From JAHIVN01 sp018816645 (GTDB taxonomy: Bacteria > Patescibacteriota > Dojkabacteria > JAHIVN01), in the NCBI GenBank assembly GCA_043816305.1, contig JBDRHZ010000021.1, forward strand, positions 1 through 61,355: 61,355 nucleotides of DNA, read 5' to 3'. The first letter of the stretch is position 1, and each line of letters begins with the position of its first letter. The translations under genes were made by a program, and so were the position numbers. Below the pieces are notes generated by a model. The model was not told where the DNA came from, did not search any database, and was given only the letters and a program-made list of their open reading frames with translations. This document shows, in pieces, positions 26,253-35,176 of this stretch.

Positions 26253-26786
26253 TTATTTTAAGCCTCCTAATCTATAACCTTTTATTTTGCTCTCCTCATA
26301 CTCACCGTCTACAGAAAGCCAAACTACTTTTACTTCTATATCCCATTTTTCTGAACTTGTACCAGGCTTAGTTATATAAATTTGCTGGCAGACTGTATAA
26401 CCTGAACTGTTCAGGTAAGCTACAATATACTCTGAGCCAGCACTACAACTATTAATCTCACTCTGTGTAACTCCTGTGCTGATAAGCTGAGCGTTTGCTA
26501 TATCCAGTTTATAGAACTTGCTTGTCGCTGGCGGGACATCTACCTCAAGGTCGTTTGGCTGCTTTGCAAAGTCCATCGCCTCAACAGCACTTTGTACTGC
26601 TACCTCCTGCAGCTCGTTCTTCTTCGCCTGCTTTAGTGTCTTGAGACTCACTTGAGTTATGATTACCATAGCCACACCCACTATAGCCAATGCTACAACA
26701 GCTTCTACCAGACTAAAGGCCTTTTCATTTTTTAGCAGTATCCTCAAGTTATAACTATAACATCTTAATTGTTCTCTCTCCTGCAT
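26253..26786 (-). CDS. Minor prepilin, PulI/PilV-like
   Basis: The cleavage motif reads NEKA^FSLVEAVVALAIVGVAMV, with Ala instead of Gly before the cut, a tolerated variant. I place the start at the ATG at 26786, which overlaps the previous gene by 32 bases; an in-frame ATG at 26882 exists but would lie deep inside the upstream gene, and a TTG at about 26748 is possible. The globular part has two Cys (INSCSAG, YTVCQQI). It is the third of three adjacent minor pilins. Confidence 0.7.
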   Translation of the reverse strand: MQEREQLRCYSYNLRILLKNEKAFSLVEAVVALAIVGVAMVIITQVSLKTLKQAKKNELQEVAVQSAVEAMDFAKQPNDLEVDVPPATSKFYKLDIANAQLISTGVTQSEINSCSAGSEYIVAYLNSSGYTVCQQIYITKPGTSSEKWDIEVKVVWLSVDGEYEESKIKGYRLGGLK

Positions 26787-27327
26787 GCACTCGTATCTTC
26801 TTTGTCGATGATATAAGTGATGTAGATATGCTGACTTCGATATCACAATAATCAGAAGACGGAGTTGAAGTATATGGGTCATTAGTCAAAACCATTTCTC
26901 CAGTTACATGATTAAATTTAACCACAAAATAGGTAACACCTAGTCTAGTACAAGGACTTACATCAACATTGCCGTACTGTCCAGATTTTATTAAATTTGG
27001 AGCATGACAGATAGAGACTGCACATTCTCCCCAATAATATTTTTCAGTTCCGTCAAAATAGATATAATAGCCCAGAGGTGTTTCGTTGGTTGACGTTACA
27101 ACATTATTAATAGCATCTCTTCGAGCCTCCCGAAGATACACAACTATCTCTTTAGCTGTATTTGTTACGAGTATTACCTGTTTGAATTTCGTCACAGCAT
27201 TAAGTATCAGCACTGTCATAAATGCCACGATCGCCATAACAACAAGCAACTCTATGAGCGTAAAACCTCGTGCATTATATTCATACCAATCAATTCCAAA
27301 CTTTTGTTGTAAATATTTTCTATTCAA
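26755..27327 (-). CDS. Minor prepilin, GspH/FimT-like
   Basis: A 190-residue protein with RG^FTLIELLVVMAIVAFMTVLI, a textbook type IV prepilin site with Glu at +5. The segment AKEIVVYLREARRDAINN then marks the GspH/FimT group. Several Cys pairs lie in the globular domain (WGECAVSICHAPN). It heads the minor pilin cluster and probably initiates the pilus tip with the next two pilins. Confidence 0.75.
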   Translation of the reverse strand: MNRKYLQQKFGIDWYEYNARGFTLIELLVVMAIVAFMTVLILNAVTKFKQVILVTNTAKEIVVYLREARRDAINNVVTSTNETPLGYYIYFDGTEKYYWGECAVSICHAPNLIKSGQYGNVDVSPCTRLGVTYFVVKFNHVTGEMVLTNDPYTSTPSSDYCDIEVSISTSLISSTKKIRVHAGERTIKML

Positions 27328-27670
27328 CTATCTATCTGTTTAACTGTTTAACTGCTTAGCTGCTTAGCTGTTTAGCTGTTTAGCTGTTCTTTGATACATT
27401 TTACATGAAAAGCTCAAAGTTGCAAGGAGCCAAGATAACTCAAAACTTAAATCTAAAATATCAAATCTTTGGCAATTATTCATTGTGAACTTAGACCTGC
27501 TGGTTCAATTGTTTATAAAATTAGTATTTCAAGCTTAAGCGATTTTTAAAAACATCTATAATTGATCAATTCTGTACCGTAGCTCCTGCCTGTCTGCCGT
27601 AGGCAGGCTTTGAATCAAGCATACTAGGCGGCTGATTACGGAATACGGTCTACGGTTCACGACTTATGGT
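27328..27670. repeat. Gap with 8-base tandem repeats and small hairpins
   Basis: No gene. At 27336-27388 six full units of period 8 run in pairs: CTGTTTAA twice, CTGCTTAG twice, CTGTTTAG twice, then CTGTT. At 27585-27607 CCTGCC and GGCAGG, with an internal CTGCC/GGCAG alternative, can form a GC-rich hairpin. Words such as TACGG and GGTTCAC recur up to 27665. No promoter for the minor pilin genes is evident. Confidence 0.7.
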
Positions 27671-28513
27671 TCACATCCAAAACCACTCCCAAACCACATC
27701 CCCGACTAAAAAAGAAATTATCGTCCCAATCGACAAAAACAGCCCAAACGGTATTTTTAAACCTTTTATTTTCCCTTTGAGTGCGCCCCAGATCAAGCCC
27801 GCAATTGCCCCAAGAATAACTGCCGCATATATAGCAAATATGAGTTTCTGCCAGCCCAAGACAAGCCCCATGAGAAAAACCAGCTTCAGATCCCCGCCTC
27901 CCATACCTTTCCCTTTTGTTACGATAATGATCGAAGCTATGAAAAGTGCTCCCAGGAGTGCGAAAAGTACGTTCCACAGTATTGAGAAGTCTTGTAATAG
28001 GCTTGAAACAGCCGGAAACAGGTCCAGATGCATACCTGCGGCGATTAGAATGTTGAATAATAGGGCCGATGCAATAGCCGGGATAACCACCTTATTTGGT
28101 ATGATTTTATGTTTCACATCATAGAGGGCAAAGAAGAGGAAAAGTGAAAACAAAAGACCAATAAGAAACGAGATACATAACACCCAGAACAGGTCAGAAA
28201 GCGCGTAGATGTGCATCCGAGCTGTTACGTACCATCCTGAGACTACAAACAGCATCCCAGCCAAAAATTCTACTATCGGATACTGATATGAAACTTTTGT
28301 TCCACAATACCGGCATTTGCCCCCGATAAGGACAAAAGAGAGCAAGGGAATGAGATCCAGCACACTGAGTTCGTGTTTACACCTGGTGCAGGCAGAACGC
28401 TTCGTAACAAAGTCAATTTTATTACGCAACCGGTACTCAAAAGCGTTGATAAAACTGCCGATTGCAGTCCCGAAAAGAAAAAGGAAAATATACAAAACAA
28501 TAATCATACCCAC
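27671..28513 (-). CDS. pilD: Prepilin peptidase
   Basis: The 280-residue multi-pass protein has the N-terminal methylase-type zinc motif with four Cys (SACTRCKHELS and KCRYCGTKVS) and GSFINAFEYRL. The aspartic protease motif is KGMGGGDLKLVFLMG; the first catalytic Asp is in FALYDVKHKIIPN. It cleaves the leaders of the pilins encoded on both sides. It is complete and of normal length. Confidence 0.93.
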   Translation of the reverse strand: MGMIIVLYIFLFLFGTAIGSFINAFEYRLRNKIDFVTKRSACTRCKHELSVLDLIPLLSFVLIGGKCRYCGTKVSYQYPIVEFLAGMLFVVSGWYVTARMHIYALSDLFWVLCISFLIGLLFSLFLFFALYDVKHKIIPNKVVIPAIASALLFNILIAAGMHLDLFPAVSSLLQDFSILWNVLFALLGALFIASIIIVTKGKGMGGGDLKLVFLMGLVLGWQKLIFAIYAAVILGAIAGLIWGALKGKIKGLKIPFGLFLSIGTIISFLVGDVVWEWFWM

Positions 28514-28620
28514 CCTTAATAACTATTAATAACCACAAATAACATTCTTCTCACCTCCAATTTACCATACCCATCCATTTAACTCAATCAACAAAATTGA
28601 CACAATTAACGGTTCCAAAT

Positions 28621-28656
28621 AAAAAAGCCCCTTAAACTTGCGTCCAAAAGGCTTTC
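28621..28656 (-). terminator. Intrinsic terminator after the pilin gene
   Basis: Read on the minus strand, AAGCCTTTT pairs with AAGGGGCTT (two G-U wobbles) and is followed by TTTTTT. It lies 20 bases past the pilin stop and would end or thin transcription before pilD, a common way to make the major pilin more abundant than the rest. Confidence 0.65.
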
Positions 28657-28675
28657 TAGCATTCAAATCTTATTC

Positions 28676-29185
28676 TTAGTGCTGCGGCATAACTGTAAAG
28701 CACTGCTTATTTTCAAGTCTTGTGTACATACAGTAAATTTGCCCATCACTACTTACACGATATCCAATCCACCAACTTTCCCTTGTTGCTGCAAGAGTAT
28801 GATCCATGGTCGAACAGTCACAAACCCCTCCAGGAGGAGGAGCTGGATCACCAGTAGTCTTCTGCAAGTGAGTTGAAGCCCCAAGATCACTACTTAAGTC
28901 CATTTTAACCCCATAATTACAATTTGTATTGGTGTCACCAATACAAACTGTATCAGTGTCAATAGCGATAAATCTGCTTATAACAGGGTATCTTACCTCG
29001 GAACCATAGTAATCCTCAACTAATAATTCAATAGCTTGTAGGTCTGCTTTCTTTGCTGTATCTCTTGCACTTCTTCTGGCTGCACCTATTGCAGCATACA
29101 ACGCGAGAATAAGTCCTCCAAAAATGGCCATTGCAACTACAAGTTCGAGCAAGGTAAACCCATTTTCTCTTACGAATTTTTTCAT
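28676..29185 (-). CDS. Type IV pilin, GspG/PilA-like, probable major pilin
   Basis: A 169-residue protein with a very short leader and the site ENG^FTLLELVVAMAIFGGLIL, followed by RRSARDTAKKADLQAIELLVEDYY, the pattern of major pseudopilins. Four Cys occur in the globular domain (VCIGDTNTNCNYG, VCDCSTM). A terminator just downstream and its position between pilC and pilD support the major pilin role. Confidence 0.8.
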   Translation of the reverse strand: MKKFVRENGFTLLELVVAMAIFGGLILALYAAIGAARRSARDTAKKADLQAIELLVEDYYGSEVRYPVISRFIAIDTDTVCIGDTNTNCNYGVKMDLSSDLGASTHLQKTTGDPAPPPGGVCDCSTMDHTLAATRESWWIGYRVSSDGQIYCMYTRLENKQCFTVMPQH

Positions 29186-29235
29186 TTTACTGACGAGTAT
29201 TAAGAATTAAAATCAGATATGTAAAATTATAGTCT

Positions 29236-30444
29236 TTAAGATATTATCGACACCAAATTGTATATCGGACCATAAATTGCAAACGCAAGGAAGGCTACCA
29301 TGCCTCCTACAAACACTAAGATAATAGGTTCCAGGATTTTTGTCAAGTTTGCAGTCATGTAGTCAACCTCCGTCTGATAATAATTTGCAACATCACTCAA
29401 CACTTTGTCCAGATTTCCTGTATTTTCACCGGTTGCTATCATATGACTCACAACAAGTGGAAAGTCATCCTCTTTTGAAATAGGAACTGCAAGAGGCACA
29501 CCTTTTTCTACCTCCTTCGCAGCATTTTTGAGAGCATTTTTGAAGTGAATATTTGAAAGCGCATTCGCAACGATATTGATGGCGCTTATGATAGATATAC
29601 CGCTTTTCAGAAGCAGTGCCAGAAGCCGGGAAAATTCTGCCAGATGAACTTTTGTATTTAAGTCACCGATGATAGGAATCGTGAGTAAAATCCTGTCGAT
29701 AACCTCACGTCCGGACGGGGTAGAGTAGTAGTATCGAATCCCAAAAATTAAAGCAATAAAAAAAGCCACTATCGCCCACCAGAAAGAAGCAAAAAAATTG
29801 CTTATAGTTACCAATAACCTTGTCATCCAAGGAAGCTCGGCATCAAAATCTTCATATAGGCTTTCTACTGCGGGGATCATAAACATCATGAGGAGAATTA
29901 CAACAACCACCATCACTACCGTGATGATAGCCGGATAGATCATCGCGCCTTTCACCTTTGAGTTGAAATCCTTCTGCTTCTCCAGGTTCTCGGCAACTCT
30001 TTGCATGATCTCCACCAGGTTTCCGCTTTCCTCTCCGGCCGCTATCAGATTCAGCTCAACATCGCTGAACACCTTGTGTTTTTCAAATGCTTGAGACAAC
30101 TTGTTTCCACCCTCAACAGACTTTGTCACTTTTTCTAGAGCCGTCCTAAATGCCGGATTTTTTTCTTGAGAGGCCAGCACATCCAAAGCTTGAATGAGCG
30201 GAAGACCGGCTGAAATCATAGTAGCAAACTGTTTTGCAAAAACGACTTTGTTCGGCAGCGGGATACCTCCGATCTGGAAACTGCTGATATCCTTCAAGCC
30301 AAACTTCACCTTTTCATCTATATGTACAACTACCAGCTGTTTTTCATGGAGAAAATCCACGACGTCGCTTCTGTTTTGCGCCTCATAATCCCCGCGAACA
30401 GTCTTGCCTTCCTTATTCATCGCGATATAATCAAAAACTGCCAT
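29236..30444 (-). CDS. pilC: Type IV pilus platform protein PilC
   Basis: The 402-residue protein has two GspF domains, each followed by membrane helices. FAKQFATMISAGLPLIQALD and FSRLLALLLKSGISIISAIN are the repeated domain starts, and VSHMIATGENTGNLDKVLSDVA precedes the last helices. The N-terminal 60 residues (FDYIAMNKEGKTVRGDYEAQN) are the usual cytoplasmic start. It anchors the motor ATPases to the inner membrane. Confidence 0.95.
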   Translation of the reverse strand: MAVFDYIAMNKEGKTVRGDYEAQNRSDVVDFLHEKQLVVVHIDEKVKFGLKDISSFQIGGIPLPNKVVFAKQFATMISAGLPLIQALDVLASQEKNPAFRTALEKVTKSVEGGNKLSQAFEKHKVFSDVELNLIAAGEESGNLVEIMQRVAENLEKQKDFNSKVKGAMIYPAIITVVMVVVVILLMMFMIPAVESLYEDFDAELPWMTRLLVTISNFFASFWWAIVAFFIALIFGIRYYYSTPSGREVIDRILLTIPIIGDLNTKVHLAEFSRLLALLLKSGISIISAINIVANALSNIHFKNALKNAAKEVEKGVPLAVPISKEDDFPLVVSHMIATGENTGNLDKVLSDVANYYQTEVDYMTANLTKILEPIILVFVGGMVAFLAFAIYGPIYNLVSIIS

Positions 30445-30564
30445 CTGTCAATTTGTTAAGATTTTAAATATTTTTGTTTAAGCTATTAAGTTACCTGTTA
30501 CCTTTTCATGCTACTCTATACTAATATACAGCTACTTGATACATAATACTGCCACATTTTTTCT

Positions 30565-31788
30565 CTACTTCCTAACCAACCTCAAAACTTCTTCTGGTTT
30601 TGTAGTATAATTCTGTGCATCATCTACAGTAATCTTTCCTTCACGTATGAGTTCTACCAGAGATCTTTCCAGCGTTACCATGCCTACATCTGCACTAGTC
30701 TGGATGATATTATCTATCTGGTAGGTCTTGTCTTCGCGAATAGCATTTCGAACAGCTGCAGTTCCTATCATGATCTCAGCTACTACACGCCTTCCTCCGC
30801 CGATTATAGGAACAAGTCTTTGAGATACCACCGCTTCGATAACATTCGCGAGCTGCATTCTAATTTGTGACTGCTGATGCTCCGGAAATACGTCAATGAT
30901 ACGATCCATAGACTGAGAAGCACTATTCGTATGCAGAGTAGCGAATACTAGGTGTCCCGTTTCCGCTGCAGTAATCGCAGCCGAAATCGTTTCAAAATCT
31001 CTCATCTCACCTACAAGAATAACATCCGGATCCTGTCTCAGCACATTTCGAAGCGCAATTTCCCACGAATGCGTATCCTGATGCAATTCCCTCTGATCGA
31101 CAAGACACCTGGCCGGAAAATAAATATATTCTACTGGGTCCTCTATAGTCAGGATATGCCTCGCATCTCGAACATTTATCTCCTGTATCATAGCTGCAAG
31201 AGAAGTACTTTTCCCATGACCCGTAGGTCCCACAACAATTACCAAACCCTGCGGCATCTTTGTAAATTCATGCAGAATCTTTGGAAGGAACAACTCCTCG
31301 ATTGATCGGATCTTTGTCGGAATCAGTCGGCATGCAGCAGCCAAATTTCCTCTCTCATGATATGCATTAATCCTAAATCGGGCCTTATCCTGATATGCAT
31401 AAGACAGGTCTACTTCTTTATTCACCTCAAGAATTTCTCTTTTTTGATCATCGAGAAGCTGGTAAATCAGCTCTTTGGCACGATCCGGAGTAACGATCTC
31501 AGCTCCGAGTTTCCGCAATGCTCCATCCACTCTGATATAGATAGGGTACCCAACAGTAATATGCAGATCAGACGCATCGTTCTGAATTGTAGACTCCAGG
31601 AGATTATCCATATTCAGACCAGCAGTTTTGATAACCGGATTGACCTTTTGGTTGTCTGCAACTTGTGCCTCCGCCGGAGTACCAGCTGACATCGGGGAAG
31701 AGGTATCAGGTTGGACATCGCCTCCCTCGCCCGGCTTGCTTCCCGGCTGAGTAGGAACTTGATAAGCAGCATCATTTGTTTGATTCAT
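30565..31788 (-). CDS. pilT: Pilus retraction ATPase PilT
   Basis: After a disordered Pro/Gly/Ser N terminus (1-55), NDASDLHITVGYPIYIRVDG begins the PAS-like domain. The ATPase domain has Walker A GPTGHGKST, Asp box IEDPVEYIY, Walker B DVILVGEMRD and the His box GHLVFATLHTNSA. AIRE (NAIREDKTYQI) marks PilT rather than PilB. Walker A has His where Ser is usual. Retraction implies twitching or DNA uptake. Confidence 0.93.
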   Translation of the reverse strand: MNQTNDAAYQVPTQPGSKPGEGGDVQPDTSSPMSAGTPAEAQVADNQKVNPVIKTAGLNMDNLLESTIQNDASDLHITVGYPIYIRVDGALRKLGAEIVTPDRAKELIYQLLDDQKREILEVNKEVDLSYAYQDKARFRINAYHERGNLAAACRLIPTKIRSIEELFLPKILHEFTKMPQGLVIVVGPTGHGKSTSLAAMIQEINVRDARHILTIEDPVEYIYFPARCLVDQRELHQDTHSWEIALRNVLRQDPDVILVGEMRDFETISAAITAAETGHLVFATLHTNSASQSMDRIIDVFPEHQQSQIRMQLANVIEAVVSQRLVPIIGGGRRVVAEIMIGTAAVRNAIREDKTYQIDNIIQTSADVGMVTLERSLVELIREGKITVDDAQNYTTKPEEVLRLVRK

Positions 31789-31892
31789 TGTATTAGTATT
31801 AAACTAAAATATTTATGCTAAGTAACTATTCACTGTTTCGCTGCTCTGCTATCTAGCAGTACAACAATTTAACCATAATAAAACCATACTTT

Positions 31893-34085
31893 CTACTTCT
31901 TCTGCACCCTAAGAACCTCCTCAACTGTAGTTATCCCATCCAGCGCTTTCAAAAAACCATCCTGAGTCATAGTGATCATTCCTTCTTGTATTGCCTCCTT
32001 CTCGATCTCGCCCGAAGATCTGTGTTCCATTATCATCTGAGAAACTTTATCGCTGACCTTCAGAACTTCAAATATTCCTATTCTTCCAGAGTAACCCGTA
32101 TTGTTACATTTACCGCAGCCCTTAGCACGATACAATCGGACCTCTGACGTTTTTCGTATCTGCTGCTGCTTCTCAAGCTCTCTGGGAGGTACACTGGAAA
32201 CATCCATTGTGCTGACCTGCCCTGGGGAAGCTGCATTTGCTGTATTTTTAGGATACGAGTACATATCAAATCCCTTGAGTCCTGCCAATACTTTATGCAG
32301 CATCTTTACAACCTCATCTGATGCTTTGTACTCCAGCTTGCAGCTATCACACAGAGTCCTTACCAAACGCTGCCCGACGATAACATTTACAGTAGAAGTC
32401 ATAAGATATGGTTCTACATGCATATCAAGCAGTCTCGGAAGAGCTCCTGATGCACTATTTGTATGCAGAGTGGCAAGTACCAAGTGCCCGGTTAGTGATG
32501 CTTGAACAGCGAGTTCCGCCGTTTCCTCGTCCCGGATCTCCCCGACCATGATGATATCAGGGTCTTGTCTGAGTACCGACCGCAGTCCCTTTGCAAAGGT
32601 TAAGCCGACATCAGCATTTATCTGAATCTGATTTACTCCTTCTACTTTAATTTCAACAGGATCTTCAAGAGTTACTATGTTTACATCCGGTTTATTGAGT
32701 ATCAAAAGCGAGCTAGCCAAAGTCTGAGTCTTACCGCTTCCAGTCGGACCGGTAACAAGCAAGATTCCTTGAGTAGAAGTAAGCGCCTCTCTGAACATTT
32801 TATAGCCAGCCCCTCTGATCCCGGTATCTTCCAGTTTCATCAACCCTCCGCCTTTTTCAAGAAGCCTGATCACGACCTTTTCTCCATTTACTGTAGGCAT
32901 GACTGAGACACGGAGGTCAATTTCTTTTTCACCTACCTTTATTTGAAATCTTCCGTCTTGAGGAACACGATGCTCATCGATTTTCAAATTAGATAGAATT
33001 TTAATTCTTGACACAACTGGAGCAATTAGACTTGTCGGCAGCTGTAGTCTTTCCATCATAACACCATTTATTCTAAATCGGACTCCCATCCTTTTTTCTC
33101 GTGGTTCTATATGTACATCACTTGCTTCGTACTTCACTGCGTATTCAAGTATCATATTTACAATTCGAGCAACCGGAGCGCTCGCTATAGTACTTTCTAT
33201 CTCGCTTATATCCTTTAGGCTTTCTTCTATCTTCACAACACCTTCTCCTACTTCTTCGACCGCTTCAGTTACTTCCGTTTCCATCTGCCCAGCATATTTT
33301 GTATCGAGAATGGTCTGTACATCTGACAGACTGGCAAAATATGTTTTTACTGTCTTGCCCAAAATATTATGAATATAATTCACCCTTTGAATATCAAGGG
33401 GATCTACCATACCTGCGTGGTAAAAGGAGTTATCCTCTTTGAAAACAATTGCCCGATGTGTCTGGGCAACTTCATAAGGAAGTTTTGTCAGAAGGTCTCT
33501 CGGGATATCGATTTCACTTAAATCGACAAAAGGAAGGCCATAAGAAGCAGCTTTTGCCTTTACTATATCATCTTCACTGACCCATCCCTTTCCCTTGATC
33601 AGATCTTCTTCACTTCCTTGTCTGCTTGCTACCGCATATTGAATCTCCTGATACTGCACTGGATTTATCTTCCCCTTTTCCTTTAGAATCTCAGATATCG
33701 TCTTCCCCTTGTAATCATCTTTAGTTATCTCTGATATAAAATTCATCTTTCCAGCATTCTTATCTTGGGAGATTTGATCATCTATCTGATTGCCATTAGC
33801 CTCATCCTGAACAGCTTGAGGCGACTGCTGTACTTGCTGTGTTGCTGGCTCTTGGAAACTGCTGTCAGGTAAAGTTGCCTCCGCTTGAACTGTACCCTGC
33901 TTCTGATTCGGATCAGGCGTTGAGGGGTTTGCCGTTAGTTGAACGGAAGAAGTTCCCAAGACAGGTGATACCGGCTCAGTTGAAGATGTGCCAGTATGAA
34001 ATACTTGATTACTTCCATCTAATGGAGAAGAAGAAATTTGCTGTCCTTGTGCAATATCATCTTGCGATCTAGGATCATTTATCAT
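31893..34085 (-). CDS. pilB: Pilus extension ATPase PilB
   Basis: The 730-residue protein has a disordered Gln/Ser/Pro-rich N terminus (1-115), an N1 domain (about 120-250) and a GspE core with GPTGSGKTQTL, LEDPVEIKVEGVNQI, DPDIIMVGEIRDEETAE and LVLATLHTNSASGAL. A four-Cys zinc motif (LCDSCKLEY and GCGKCNNTGY) carries an expanded 60-residue loop. It is the first gene of the locus and likely the promoter-proximal one. Confidence 0.94.
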   Translation of the reverse strand: MINDPRSQDDIAQGQQISSSPLDGSNQVFHTGTSSTEPVSPVLGTSSVQLTANPSTPDPNQKQGTVQAEATLPDSSFQEPATQQVQQSPQAVQDEANGNQIDDQISQDKNAGKMNFISEITKDDYKGKTISEILKEKGKINPVQYQEIQYAVASRQGSEEDLIKGKGWVSEDDIVKAKAASYGLPFVDLSEIDIPRDLLTKLPYEVAQTHRAIVFKEDNSFYHAGMVDPLDIQRVNYIHNILGKTVKTYFASLSDVQTILDTKYAGQMETEVTEAVEEVGEGVVKIEESLKDISEIESTIASAPVARIVNMILEYAVKYEASDVHIEPREKRMGVRFRINGVMMERLQLPTSLIAPVVSRIKILSNLKIDEHRVPQDGRFQIKVGEKEIDLRVSVMPTVNGEKVVIRLLEKGGGLMKLEDTGIRGAGYKMFREALTSTQGILLVTGPTGSGKTQTLASSLLILNKPDVNIVTLEDPVEIKVEGVNQIQINADVGLTFAKGLRSVLRQDPDIIMVGEIRDEETAELAVQASLTGHLVLATLHTNSASGALPRLLDMHVEPYLMTSTVNVIVGQRLVRTLCDSCKLEYKASDEVVKMLHKVLAGLKGFDMYSYPKNTANAASPGQVSTMDVSSVPPRELEKQQQIRKTSEVRLYRAKGCGKCNNTGYSGRIGIFEVLKVSDKVSQMIMEHRSSGEIEKEAIQEGMITMTQDGFLKALDGITTVEEVLRVQKK

Positions 34086-34181
34086 TGGGCAGATTGCTTA
34101 TATAATAATTTTCGAATAAAATGTACTATATGGGTTACCCCACCTAAATATTTATAGTAATAGAAAAGGTAAATATTGTCA

Positions 34182-34955
34182 ATGAAAACGATTCTCAAAA
34201 AGGCATTTCAAAAAATGGTAGAAACAGGAAGAACATCGACACTGCTGATTTGTATTCGCGACGAAAGTACTCAACAGCAAATTGCAGAGAGTCTCGCAAG
34301 AATAGCACTTCCTATCCCACAGGACAGGTCATATAAGGTGTATCCAGATGTGTTCGGCATTTGGCCCGAAAACATTGAGGGGAAAAACATCAAAATTCAA
34401 CAGACACATGAATTTATACGAAAGACACAGCTAAAGCCGTATGTTGCATCCTTAAAGGTTGGAATCATCATCAGTGCAGAAAAGATGACAAAAGAAGCTC
34501 AAAGTGCTTTGTTGAAAACTTTAGAAGAACCACCAAAGAACACCTTCCTTATCCTAACTTGTTCGACTAAATCCAGGATTCTAGATACCATCATCTCTAG
34601 ATCAAGAGTATTTGAGTCCTTTGACTATACTGATCAAGTGGTAGACCTTGAAACCATCAAAAAAATTATCAATTCAAATATTATCGATCGTTTTTTCTTT
34701 ATTGAAAATTTCCTAAAAAAGACATCTAAAGAGAAGCAGGAACAAATAAATTCTATCAATGCTTTTCTAGAAAACTTGCTCACATACTTCCGGCAACAGC
34801 TGATCAAGAGGAAGGGCAAGGAAACAAAGATTCTTGAAGTTATATACTTGATCGACAAGACTCGAATAGCCATTGAGAAGAATGTCAACAAAAAACTGGC
34901 TCTCGAAAATCTTATGATAAATTTGCCGCTTAGGGGGATCGATTACGATGGGTGA
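34182..34955 (+). CDS. holB: DNA polymerase III delta-prime subunit-like protein
   Basis: I use the ATG at 34182; a TTG at 34176 is in frame, and AAAGGT lies ahead of both. The protein (257 residues) has VGIIISAEKMTKEAQSALLKTLEEPPKNTFLILTC and SRILDTIISRSRVF, the hallmark SRC-like segment of clamp-loader delta-prime. A Walker A motif is missing, as is normal for HolB. It is divergent from pilB and followed by a strong inverted repeat that overlaps its stop codon. Confidence 0.8.
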   Translation: MKTILKKAFQKMVETGRTSTLLICIRDESTQQQIAESLARIALPIPQDRSYKVYPDVFGIWPENIEGKNIKIQQTHEFIRKTQLKPYVASLKVGIIISAEKMTKEAQSALLKTLEEPPKNTFLILTCSTKSRILDTIISRSRVFESFDYTDQVVDLETIKKIINSNIIDRFFFIENFLKKTSKEKQEQINSINAFLENLLTYFRQQLIKRKGKETKILEVIYLIDKTRIAIEKNVNKKLALENLMINLPLRGIDYDG

Positions 34956-35009
34956 ACGATTGTTCTACAATTGTTTAACCATAGTTCAACAATCGTTCAC
35001 CCATCGTAA
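34943..35009. repeat. 22-base perfect inverted repeat at the holB stop
   Basis: Positions 34943-34964 are exactly complementary to 34988-35009 (outer core TTACGATGGG, inner core GAACGATTGTT) around a 23-base spacer. The left arm contains the last codons and TGA stop of holB. No T run follows on the plus strand. Confidence 0.9.
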
Positions 35010-35052
35010 CCCGACTTGCAATAAAATGCTAAAAACACTAAAATTGAATGTC

Positions 35053-35080
35053 AATGTTCTGCGTCCGCAGAACATTTTAT
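35053..35080 (+). terminator. Palindrome with T-rich tail upstream of gyrB
   Basis: AATGTTCTGCG (35053-35063) and CGCAGAACATT (35066-35076) form a perfect 11-base-pair hairpin, followed by TTTTATT. It may terminate holB transcription. TGTTCT facing AGAACA also resembles the half-sites at the LexA-like promoter, so an operator is an alternative. Confidence 0.55.
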
Positions 35081-35176
35081 TCGATATCAAAGTAAATATA
35101 TTTGAATTTTGTCTGCCTTGCCGAAGTGCAATGCAGGCAAGTAATTCGGGTTAGATTATCTGATAATTGTTGAAAA

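Noticed and set aside
27328..27670. CRISPR array from the short repeats
   Set aside because: The repeats are 8 bases long and contiguous, with no spacers and no cas genes.
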